Assembly (NCBI GenBank): GCA_050250575.1
Contig: JBFWOJ010000001.1
Location: 186,001-250,000 of the forward strand
Direction: 5' to 3'
Length of the DNA stretch: 64,000 nt
Source: SHVO01 sp050250575
Lineage (GTDB): Bacteria; Pseudomonadota; Alphaproteobacteria; Rhodospirillales; Rhodospirillaceae
Shown here: piece after piece, positions 17,824-25,169 of the stretch
Numbering within the stretch: the first letter of the stretch is position 1
Layout of the letters: every line of letters starts with the position of its first letter
Program-made: the position numbers and the translations under genes
Notes under the pieces: generated by a model
What the model was told of the DNA's origin: nothing
Database searches by the model: none
Seen by the model: only the letters and a program-made list of their open reading frames with translations

Positions 17824-19193
17824 CCCGCGTTGTTGAGGAAATCGTCGCGCAGGAAGAAGCCTTTGTAGCCGTTGCGCTTGCCGTTGTATTCGCCCCAGCC
17901 GTCGCCGTTGATCTCGCCCGGCGCCTTGTCGAGGCCGTGGGTGTAGATCGGCCGGTCGCGGAAGGTCCAGACGTGCAGCGCACCGGGCGCGCCCGCGGCG
18001 GCGGGCTTACCCGTCTTCGGATCGACCCACATGGTTCCCCAGATAAGATTGCCGGTCTTGGCGCCGACCGGCGCCGCCACGTACGGAAACATCTTCAGGC
18101 AACGGTCGGGCTCGCCGCGGCCGCAGACCGCCATGCGGTACGCCTGTGTTTGCGCCGGATGATCGCAGCCGAGCTGATCCTGCGCGTCGTCGCCGCAGCG
18201 GTGCAGATAGATCGTCCTGCCGTCCCTGTCGGCGACGACTTCACCGACGCGGGTGTCCTGAACCGTGAACTCCGACGGAAGCGGCGGGTTCACTTGGGTA
18301 TAGACGTTGTGCCAGCCGGGAAAATCGCTGCCCTCGAAACTGCGCGAGCGGTTCTCGGCGATGCGCGTGTAAAGCGGCTTGCCGCGGAAGGTCCACTGTT
18401 TGATGCCGGGCGAGCGCTCGATGATCGCCCAGTCGCCCTTGGGCAGCGCCGCTTGCGAGGCCAGCACGGGCCGCCAAATCCGCAGGCAGGCCTCGTTGCA
18501 GTTCGATTTGTTGGGTGCGTCGCCATCCCACATGTAGACCGACATGCCGCTGTCGAGGGTGAGCAGGCGGCCGGTGGCGACGGTGCGCACCTCGAAGGCG
18601 GGCGGCGCGTCAGGCTGCGGGCCGATCGGTTCACGGTGCGAGCCGGAATCGCCGCGGTTCCACCGGCGCGAGGAGCCGATGACATCGCCCGGACGCTTAT
18701 CGAGCGCCGAGCGATAGACCGGCATGCCTTCATAGGTCCATTGCCTGGTGCCGTCGGTGCGATCCTGGATGCCCCACTTGCCGACGGGTTGGTCGGACGC
18801 GCTCGCCAGCACCGGCGGCCACGCTTCGGTACAGGTCGGACGGGTCTCGAGATCGGGAAGAAGCAGTCCGCCCGGATACGGGCTCATCAGGCCGGTGGTC
18901 ACCGTAGCCTTCACGTTGGTGCATTCGGACGGCTTGTCTTTGCGGTCACCCGCGTTGCCGTTGCGCAGGTTGTTGAGCGGCCAGCGGTAGAGGGTCATGC
19001 CGTTGGCATCGACAAAAACGGGGCCGTCGACGTCGGTGTGCTGGACGCCGAATCCCGCGGGCATCGGCTCGGCCACGAAATCCTCGAGCTCGGCGACCGG
19101 AGGCCGGTACTTCCCCGCTTGTCCAAAAGCGCCCGGCGCGACCCCGATCGCCAGAATCGCCGCCGCCAGGACCGCCCGCTCACGTCGCCGCAT
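17820..19193 (-). CDS. Exported protein with three COG4315-type (Yx[FWY]xxD) modules
   Basis: The 457-residue product starts with a Sec signal (MRRRERAVLAAAILAIGVAP, cleaved near residue 24). Three homologous modules follow at about 45-175, 200-300 and 305-445. Each opens with G-x-[TS]-[LIV]-Y-x-[WH] (GMTLYRW 65-71, GMSVYMW 216-222, GRTIYLH 325-331). Each closes with W-T-[YF] and a P-[VLI]-Y turn (152-160, 267-275, 409-417). Paired cysteines occur in every module (for example C91/C121, C232/C236). Single-module relatives are lipoproteins of unknown function. No lipobox is seen, so it is probably a soluble periplasmic protein. It is convergent with the alpha/beta hydrolase. Confidence 0.85.
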   Translation of the reverse strand: MRRRERAVLAAAILAIGVAPGAFGQAGKYRPPVAELEDFVAEPMPAGFGVQHTDVDGPVFVDANGMTLYRWPLNNLRNGNAGDRKDKPSECTNVKATVTTGLMSPYPGGLLLPDLETRPTCTEAWPPVLASASDQPVGKWGIQDRTDGTRQWTYEGMPVYRSALDKRPGDVIGSSRRWNRGDSGSHREPIGPQPDAPPAFEVRTVATGRLLTLDSGMSVYMWDGDAPNKSNCNEACLRIWRPVLASQAALPKGDWAIIERSPGIKQWTFRGKPLYTRIAENRSRSFEGSDFPGWHNVYTQVNPPLPSEFTVQDTRVGEVVADRDGRTIYLHRCGDDAQDQLGCDHPAQTQAYRMAVCGRGEPDRCLKMFPYVAAPVGAKTGNLIWGTMWVDPKTGKPAAAGAPGALHVWTFRDRPIYTHGLDKAPGEINGDGWGEYNGKRNGYKGFFLRDDFLNNAG

Positions 19194-19407
19194 GGTTTAT
19201 GTCCGCGATATAAAGCCTGCCCGCAGCATACGGGCGCAACCCTGCCGGCGGCAATTTAAATGCACCCGATCACATGCACCTAAAGCCTTGTAACTTCTGC
19301 CTTCCGGCGGCCTAAACTACATTTTAGGGGAACTCGTGTGACGCCTGCCGAAATCAGGGTCATGGTGCTAATCTGATCATCAGAATGAAGGCCTTACGGA
19401 GCCGCCC

Positions 19408-20511
19408 ATGAAATACGGTTTGAGCGCGGCGCTGGTGTCGCTGGCCATCGGCCTGAGCGCAACCCAAGCCGACGCCGCCGAGACCGCGAGCAGGACCGGC
19501 ATCACCAACCGTGCGATCGGCTATGTGCTGACGCTGCGCGAGTGGGCGATCCACCGCACCCCCGGCGCCAAGGACGAGTGCCCGCAAGGCGTCAATGACG
19601 GCGAGCGCGAGGAGTTCAAGGCGCTTTATCCCGATGACGGTACGCAGCGCACGGTGCTCGACACGCAGCTGAAATGGGAGGGCGAGACGTGGCATCCCAC
19701 CCTGACGCCGCATCCGTTCACCTATCAGCAGGTGCGCGGAAAGATCAGCAAAGGCATGAACCTCGACGGAAAGATCGGCGAAGAGGATTTCATCAGCCCC
19801 GATGGCGAGAAGGGCATCGACAACCAGCTCTATCGCGCGATCGGGTGCCTGGCGGGCTACAACAATCCCCAGCCCTACATGACCTTCTTCGAAGGCAACG
19901 CCGTCCGCCGCAACAACTTCAACCGCACGCTGATCGAGATCACCGAAGTCGACGACCTGGTCAACGACCCGGACGTGACGGTGACCACCTATCGCGGCCT
20001 CGACAATCTTCTGAACGACGCCTCGGGCAACAACTTTCTGCCCGGCGGCACGCAACGCATCGACGCGCGCTTCGGGAAAGAGTTCATCTCGACCTTCAAA
20101 GGCAAGATCGTGGACGGCGTCCTGACCACGCAAACAGCGGACCTGCGCCTGCCGCTGACCATCGCCTTCGATTCCACCGGCGTGCATGTGATCAGGGACG
20201 CGCGCTTTCAGCTCAAGCTCACGCCCGACACGGCCGAGGGTCTTATCGGCGGCTATGCCGATGCCTGGAGCTGGTATCTCCAGCTCAACTCCGGCTGGGC
20301 CACGCACCACCAGAATTACGGCCAGGTGTCCTCGCCGTCGCTGTGGCGCTTGTTCCACCAACTGGCGGACGGGCATCCCGACGAGAACGGCCGCAACACG
20401 TCGCTGTCGGCCGCCATCGATGTGAAATTTGCACGCACCTACATCGTGCACCCGCATAAGCCCGTGGCGGCGGACCAGAGCGCGCCGCGCGCCACCGCCG
20501 CGGATCGTTAG
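19408..20511 (+). CDS. Exported protein of unknown function
   Basis: The 367-residue product has a Sec signal (KYGLSAALVSLAIGLSATQA, cleavage near residue 23) and ACGGAG before the ATG. The mature part has no recognised domain. Notable stretches are YVLTLREWAIHRTPGAKDEC, KGMNLDGKIGEEDFISPDG, and GCLAGYNN, where Asp/Gly spacing in DLDGKIGEEDF-like text hints at calcium binding; the C-terminus has WATHHQNYGQVSSPSLWRL. Two cysteines (in KDECP and IGCLAG) could form a disulfide. It stands alone between the COG4315 protein and a Crp/Fnr regulator. Function unknown. Confidence 0.75.
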   Translation: MKYGLSAALVSLAIGLSATQADAAETASRTGITNRAIGYVLTLREWAIHRTPGAKDECPQGVNDGEREEFKALYPDDGTQRTVLDTQLKWEGETWHPTLTPHPFTYQQVRGKISKGMNLDGKIGEEDFISPDGEKGIDNQLYRAIGCLAGYNNPQPYMTFFEGNAVRRNNFNRTLIEITEVDDLVNDPDVTVTTYRGLDNLLNDASGNNFLPGGTQRIDARFGKEFISTFKGKIVDGVLTTQTADLRLPLTIAFDSTGVHVIRDARFQLKLTPDTAEGLIGGYADAWSWYLQLNSGWATHHQNYGQVSSPSLWRLFHQLADGHPDENGRNTSLSAAIDVKFARTYIVHPHKPVAADQSAPRATAADR

Positions 20512-20528
20512 CACCGGTTGAGGCGACG

Positions 20529-20562
20529 CCCGCGCTTTCCCATCCGCGGCCGCGGATGGGAA
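20529..20562. repeat. Palindrome shared with 32491-32521
   Basis: Positions 20537-20562 are a perfect 26-base inverted repeat (TTCCCATCCGCGG and its complement), preceded by GCCCGCGC. The stretch GCCCGCGCTTTCC...CGCGGCCGCGGATGG recurs at 32491-32521. There is no U tract, so it is not a classical terminator, although it lies just after a stop codon. Confidence 0.6.
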
Positions 20563-20612
20563 CTATCCCAGGTTCGCGCCGTTAGTCCCGGCATCGTGCC
20601 GGAGGCTGGCGA

Positions 20613-21362
20613 TTGGTCAAACCGAGTCTTAGCCCCTTACTCCGCAAAGTCGAAACCACGCTGTCCGTGACCAACGACGAAGCGGCGGCCTTGAACGCGC
20701 TGCCGGTCCGCATGAAGGAATTCGCCAAGGGTGAAACCCTGGTTCGCGAGGGCGAGCGGCCGACCCAGTCCTTCACGATCACCGAGGGACTGACCGCCAT
20801 ATACAAGACCTCGAACGAGGGGCGGCGCCAGATCATGATCTTCCAAGTGCCGGGCGATTTCCCGGATCTCCAGAGCCTGCATCTCAATGTGCTCGACATG
20901 AGCATCGTGGCGGTTTCGAAGGTCAAGGTGGGCTTCATCCAGCATCAAGACATTCGCCTGACCTATCACCGTTTTCCGCGCCTCGGCGAGGCTTTGTGGC
21001 GCATGAGCCTGGTCGATGCCGCCATGCTCAGGGAGAGAATGCTCAACCTCGGCCAGCGCAAGGCGCATCCGCGGGTCGCGCATTTTTTCTGCGAGATGTA
21101 CGTGCGCTTGAAACTGGCCGGCTGCGAATTGTCGGATCAAAAGGTTTCGCTGCCGCTGACCCAACAGGAAATCGGCGATGCGCTCGGCCTGAGCAACGTG
21201 CACGTCAACCGCGTCGTCCAAGACCTGAAAGAAGACGGTTTGATGGAGATGAAGCGCGGCTGGCTGCGGGTCTTGAACTGGAAGCGGCTGCAGAAGGCGG
21301 CCGCTTACGATATGACCTACCTGCACCTCACGCCGGCCCAGCGGCTCCTGCTTGAGACCTAG
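20613..21362 (+). CDS. Crp/Fnr-family transcriptional regulator
   Basis: The 249-residue product starts at a TTG (20613) because GGAGG lies seven bases before it and homology begins there. The cyclic-nucleotide-binding fold spans about 20-135 (EFAKGETLVREGERPTQSFT, then GLTAIYKTS and QIMIFQVPGDF). The winged helix is at about 150-235, with the recognition region LTQQEIGDALGLSNVHVNRV. No FNR-type N-terminal cysteines are present, so it is not an Fe-S oxygen sensor. The effector is unknown. The 3' end overlaps the small minus-strand gene at 21328 by 35 bases. Confidence 0.92.
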   Translation: MVKPSLSPLLRKVETTLSVTNDEAAALNALPVRMKEFAKGETLVREGERPTQSFTITEGLTAIYKTSNEGRRQIMIFQVPGDFPDLQSLHLNVLDMSIVAVSKVKVGFIQHQDIRLTYHRFPRLGEALWRMSLVDAAMLRERMLNLGQRKAHPRVAHFFCEMYVRLKLAGCELSDQKVSLPLTQQEIGDALGLSNVHVNRVVQDLKEDGLMEMKRGWLRVLNWKRLQKAAAYDMTYLHLTPAQRLLLET

Positions 21363-21540
21363 CGCTCTCCGCATCAAGGGCGTGCCGTTCGCACTCGGAA
21401 GCGCGCTCAAGCAAGACGGCACGCGCTTTTTGATCCTTCGAACTGGCCGCGATCATGCGCAACGTGTTGGCGCGCTGGCGCCACGACCGGACCTGTTCGG
21501 CGACGGTAAGGACAATGGGAGGCTGGCGAAGACGGGGCAT
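21328..21540 (-). CDS. Small conserved hypothetical protein
   Basis: The product has 70 residues and is mainly helical: VRSWRQRANTLRMIAASSKD then ARAVLLERASECERHA. The pattern matches that of the gene at 15430 (RA..[LM]R.IA...RA.LL..A..E..A), and such short proteins are common in alphaproteobacteria. AAGG lies about six bases before the ATG at 21540. Its last eleven codons overlap the end of the Crp/Fnr gene on the other strand. Function unknown. Confidence 0.6.
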   Translation of the reverse strand: MPRLRQPPIVLTVAEQVRSWRQRANTLRMIAASSKDQKARAVLLERASECERHALDAESARSQAGAAGPA

Positions 21541-21645
21541 ATGGCGCCTTGTAATTAAGGGGCCATCCTACAGGTTCGGCAGCCGAGCGGATTAACGTGC
21601 GTTTACCTTGACGCGAATATTCCGGGCGGACAGACACCGCACCGG

Positions 21646-22107
21646 CTAGTTGCTGCCTTTGAACATGTTCGCGGTCGGCGCGCTGTGCGCCACCATCTCC
21701 ACGACGCGGCCCTGCGCATCGAGAGTGAAGTGGTCGATGGCGTTGCGCACGAATTCGCCCTTGGGATCGAGGACATACACACCCGCCGCGTCCTTCGAGG
21801 AGCGGGCCCAGATTTCGAAATAGCACTCGGTCGCACTGCCGACAAAGCCCTGGGGACGGACGACCAGGCCTTTGAGCTTGGCGGCCTCGACGGTGTAGAA
21901 GCGCGTGATTTCTTCGGCGCCGCGATACACCTTTCCCGTCGGCGCGTAGACCACGGCATCGGGCGCGAAGAGTCTGGCGACAGCGGCAAACTCCCCCTTC
22001 GAAACGAGCTCGATATACCTGCGTCCAACGTCGCAAGCATCACCGCCTTGCGCGGCGGCCGCTACATTGAGGGACGATGCGAGGAGAGCGAGCGCGATGT
22101 GGAGCAT
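21646..22107 (-). CDS. Exported SnoaL/NTF2-like protein
   Basis: The product has about 153 residues. AGGCAGG lies close before the ATG at 22107; a GTG two codons earlier (22113) is also possible. A Sec signal (MLHIALALLASSLNVAAAAQ) is followed by a cone-shaped NTF2-like domain: CDVGRRYIELVSKGEFAAVA, LFAPDAVVYAPTGKVYRGAE and IDHFTLDAQGRVVEM are typical of SnoaL-like folds. It is probably periplasmic and binds or isomerises a small ligand, not known. It is divergent from the M20 amidohydrolase, with 45 bases between starts. Confidence 0.82.
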   Translation of the reverse strand: MLHIALALLASSLNVAAAAQGGDACDVGRRYIELVSKGEFAAVARLFAPDAVVYAPTGKVYRGAEEITRFYTVEAAKLKGLVVRPQGFVGSATECYFEIWARSSKDAAGVYVLDPKGEFVRNAIDHFTLDAQGRVVEMVAHSAPTANMFKGSN

Positions 22108-22152
22108 GGGCACCTGCCTTTGGACGAAGTATACTCTATCGGGGGTGCCGAC

Positions 22153-23388
22153 ATGCAGATCAAGATCGATCCCGTGCTGGTGGAACGCAGCATCAGCGCG
22201 CTGGCCGCGTTCGGGGCCTACGGCGAGACCGGGGTGTGGCGCACGGTCTATTCACCGGAATGGGTGGGCGCGACCCGGCAGTTCGCCAGATGGTGCGAAG
22301 AGGCCGGACTGGTCGTCCGCCACGATGCGGTGGGCAATGTTTGGGGCGTGCACAAAGGCACCGCTGCGGGAAAGTCCATCGTCTCCGGCTCTCACATCGA
22401 CACCCAGCGGCCGGGCGGGCAGTACGACGGAGCCCTGGGGATCCTTGCCGCCCTGATCGCCATCAAGTCGCTCAAGGAGCAGTTCGGCCGCCCCAAGCGC
22501 ACGCTGGAATGCGTCGCCTTTTGCGAGGAGGAAAGCAGCCGCTTTCCGACGACGAAATTCTGGGGTTCGAGCGCAGTGACGGGCAACATCGCGCCGGGCA
22601 CAGCGGAAACCATGAAGGGGTATGCGGATGAAACCATGGCCGATGCCATGCGCGCGGTGGGGCTGGATCCGGCGCGCATCCCGGAGGCCAAGCGCGACGA
22701 TATCGAAACCTTCCTCGAACTGCATGTCGAACAAGGACCCATCCTCGAGGACGCGGGTTGCGCGGTCGCGGTGGTCGATGCCATCACGGGCCCCAGGCAC
22801 TATCACGTGACGCTGACCGGCGTGCAAAACCATGCCGGCGCCTTTCCGATGGACCTGCGCAAGGATCCGATGGCGGGTTTCGCCGAGATCGCCGCCGGAC
22901 TCATCGCCACAGCGGAGCGTCTCGGTCGGCCGGCGGTGACCACGGTCGGCCGGGTGACGGTGGACCCGAACATGCCGGCCGTGGTGCCGCGGCAAGTGCA
23001 GTTCATGGTGGACGCCCGCCATCCGGATCCGGCGGCGCGCGAAGCGATGTATGCGAGTCACGAGAAGCTGATGAAAGAGGTCGCGGCGCGTCGCGGGCTC
23101 GAGATCACCTGGAACATCGCCGTCGACCATGCGCCATGCATCTCGAACCCGAGCCTGGTCGCAATGCTGCGCGATACGGCGCAGGCCCAAGGCATCCGTA
23201 CGCTGACGATGGCAAGCGGCGCCGGGCACGATTCCCAGGAAATGGAGAAGATCGCGAAGGTCGCCATGATCTTCGTGCGGAGCAAAGACGGCCGCAGTCA
23301 TACCGTCGAGGAATTCTCTTCCATCGAGGACATCTGCGAGGGAATCCGGCTGCTGGCCGCCGGAATGTACAACCTCGCGTACGTCTAA
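22153..23388 (+). CDS. M20-family Zn-dependent amidohydrolase (allantoate / N-carbamoyl-amino acid amidohydrolase type)
   Basis: The 411-residue product starts at the ATG at 22153 (MQIKIDPVLVERSI) with GGGGG upstream; the longer open frame upstream is antisense to the neighbour. GSHIDTQRPGGQYDG supplies metal ligands His81 and Asp92, and CEEESSRFP (Glu126/127) the catalytic acid region. LELHVEQGPILED and GAGHDSQEM are further family signatures of the HyuC/AllC branch. It hydrolyses N-carbamoyl or ureido groups. It is convergent with, and overlaps by four bases (CTAA), the hydantoinase operon, which suggests a shared pathway. Confidence 0.92.
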   Translation: MQIKIDPVLVERSISALAAFGAYGETGVWRTVYSPEWVGATRQFARWCEEAGLVVRHDAVGNVWGVHKGTAAGKSIVSGSHIDTQRPGGQYDGALGILAALIAIKSLKEQFGRPKRTLECVAFCEEESSRFPTTKFWGSSAVTGNIAPGTAETMKGYADETMADAMRAVGLDPARIPEAKRDDIETFLELHVEQGPILEDAGCAVAVVDAITGPRHYHVTLTGVQNHAGAFPMDLRKDPMAGFAEIAAGLIATAERLGRPAVTTVGRVTVDPNMPAVVPRQVQFMVDARHPDPAAREAMYASHEKLMKEVAARRGLEITWNIAVDHAPCISNPSLVAMLRDTAQAQGIRTLTMASGAGHDSQEMEKIAKVAMIFVRSKDGRSHTVEEFSSIEDICEGIRLLAAGMYNLAYV

Positions 23389-25169
23389 CGGGCGCGCAGC
23401 TTTGCCGTCGCCGCGCTGTCGACCTTGCCGGCCGCGATCGCGACCCCGTAATGCGTGCGCGCGGTGTCGACGCTGATCAAGCCGTCGAGCACATTTTCGA
23501 GGACGCTTTCGGGCTTACGCCTGAACGGATCGCCATAGCCCCCGCCCGAGGGGCCATGGGTGACGAGGCGGTCGCCCGCCTTGGCTTTCCTATAAGGTTC
23601 CTTGGACGGCAGCACGGCCTTCTTGCCTTTGCTCTCGTGCAGGAGCGCCGCAGGCGTACCGTCGGTCCCGCCTCCGAACCCCCACGGACTGTACTTGACG
23701 CCGTCGCCTTCGATGGAAAAGCCGCCGTCGCTGAGGTAGGTGAACTCGCGGACGGTGCCGATGCCGCCGCGCCATTCCCCGGGAGCGACGACATCTTCAC
23801 GCAACTCGTACCGGTCGACGCGCAAGGGGAGATGGGACTCGATATCCTCGATCGGATTGTTGCGTGTGTTGGCGTAGAGCGTATCGACCGCATCCATGCC
23901 GTCCATGCCGTAGCGCCCCCCGTAGCTGCCTTCGAGGATCTCCATGTGCACCCAGGGCTGGTTGTCGACCGCGCCGGAGAAAGCAATGACACGCAGGTTT
24001 CCGACGCCGGCGCTGATCTGCCTGGGCACCGCGGGAGCGAGGGCTTTCATCAGCGTGTCGGCGACGGCGTTGCCGGGGCAAAAGCGCGCGATCACCGGCG
24101 CCGGGAAAATCGGATTGGCGAGACAGCCGAGCGGCGCGACGATCGTGATCGGGCGCGTAAGACCGCTGTTCTGCGGAATATTGCCGTAGGTGGCGCTGTC
24201 GAGCAGGATCGAACGCACGGTCATCCAGATCGCGCAGTCGACGGTGCCGACAAGCGGCATGTTGATCGGGCGGTCGGAGACCTGCGGCGCGGTGCCGGCG
24301 AGATCGACGGTCATCTCGTCGCCGGCGACGGTGATGGTGACGCAGATCGGAAGATCGCGGCGCGAGGGCTCCGGATCGTCGATGAAGCCGTCGATGAAGG
24401 TCGTGGCGCTGTAGGTGCCGTCCGGGATCGCCTTGATGGCCGCGCGCATCAGACGTTCGGAATAATCCATCAGATCTTCGCAGGCGTTCTTGACCGTTGC
24501 CTGACCGTACCGCCTGACGAGATCGAGGAAGCGGTTCGCCCCGATCTGCGCGGCGGCGATCTGGGCTTCCATATCGCCGACGACGAGATCGGAGATGCGG
24601 ATGTTATCGCGCATGATGTGCCACACCATGTCGTTGCGCTTGCCCTGCTCGATCACCTTGATCGCCTTGAACTGAAGGCCTTCGGCGTAGGTGTCGACGG
24701 CATCGACGATGCCGCAGCTGCCTGGCGTATGGGCGCCGATATCGAGGTGGTGCGCCGTGGTCATCGAAAATCCGATGAGCTCGCTGCCGTCGAACACCGG
24801 CACGGCGAAACCGACATCGGGACCGTGCGAGGCGCCGCCGTAGGGGTCGTTGTGCATGATCACATCGCCCGGGAGGATCTTCTCGCCGCGCGCCTTCAGG
24901 CGCTCGAGGATGCCGCGCACGTAACCCGGGATCGGGCCCGACTGCAGCGGCGTCGACATCTTGCATTCGCAGAGCTGACGCCCTTCCGCATCGGTCAGCG
25001 CCGCGCCGAAGTCTTCGGACTCCCGGATGATGCTGGAGTAGCTCATGCGCATCAGTTTGTGGCCCATCTCGATGGCGATGTTCTCAAGCGCACCCTGGAT
25101 GACGGCGCCCGTGATGGCGTCGACGCGGGTCTTGGGCAGCGGGTGATTGGATTTCAGAACCGTATCCAT
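23385..25169 (-). CDS. hyuB: Hydantoinase/oxoprolinase subunit B
   Basis: The 594-residue product starts at an ATG whose A is the last base of the hyuA stop (TGATG), a sign of translational coupling; the longer upstream frame lies inside hyuA. It has the family order SYSSIIRESEDFGAALTDAE, DVIMHNDPYGGASHGPDVGF, HHLDIGAHTPGSCGIVDAVD and, near the end, GGGYGDPFRR. With HyuA it forms ATP-dependent hydantoinase, 5-oxoprolinase or acetone-carboxylase-like complexes. The neighbouring M20 hydrolase favours hydantoin or ureide breakdown, but the substrate cannot be fixed from sequence. Confidence 0.94.
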   Translation of the reverse strand: MDTVLKSNHPLPKTRVDAITGAVIQGALENIAIEMGHKLMRMSYSSIIRESEDFGAALTDAEGRQLCECKMSTPLQSGPIPGYVRGILERLKARGEKILPGDVIMHNDPYGGASHGPDVGFAVPVFDGSELIGFSMTTAHHLDIGAHTPGSCGIVDAVDTYAEGLQFKAIKVIEQGKRNDMVWHIMRDNIRISDLVVGDMEAQIAAAQIGANRFLDLVRRYGQATVKNACEDLMDYSERLMRAAIKAIPDGTYSATTFIDGFIDDPEPSRRDLPICVTITVAGDEMTVDLAGTAPQVSDRPINMPLVGTVDCAIWMTVRSILLDSATYGNIPQNSGLTRPITIVAPLGCLANPIFPAPVIARFCPGNAVADTLMKALAPAVPRQISAGVGNLRVIAFSGAVDNQPWVHMEILEGSYGGRYGMDGMDAVDTLYANTRNNPIEDIESHLPLRVDRYELREDVVAPGEWRGGIGTVREFTYLSDGGFSIEGDGVKYSPWGFGGGTDGTPAALLHESKGKKAVLPSKEPYRKAKAGDRLVTHGPSGGGYGDPFRRKPESVLENVLDGLISVDTARTHYGVAIAAGKVDSAATAKLRAR

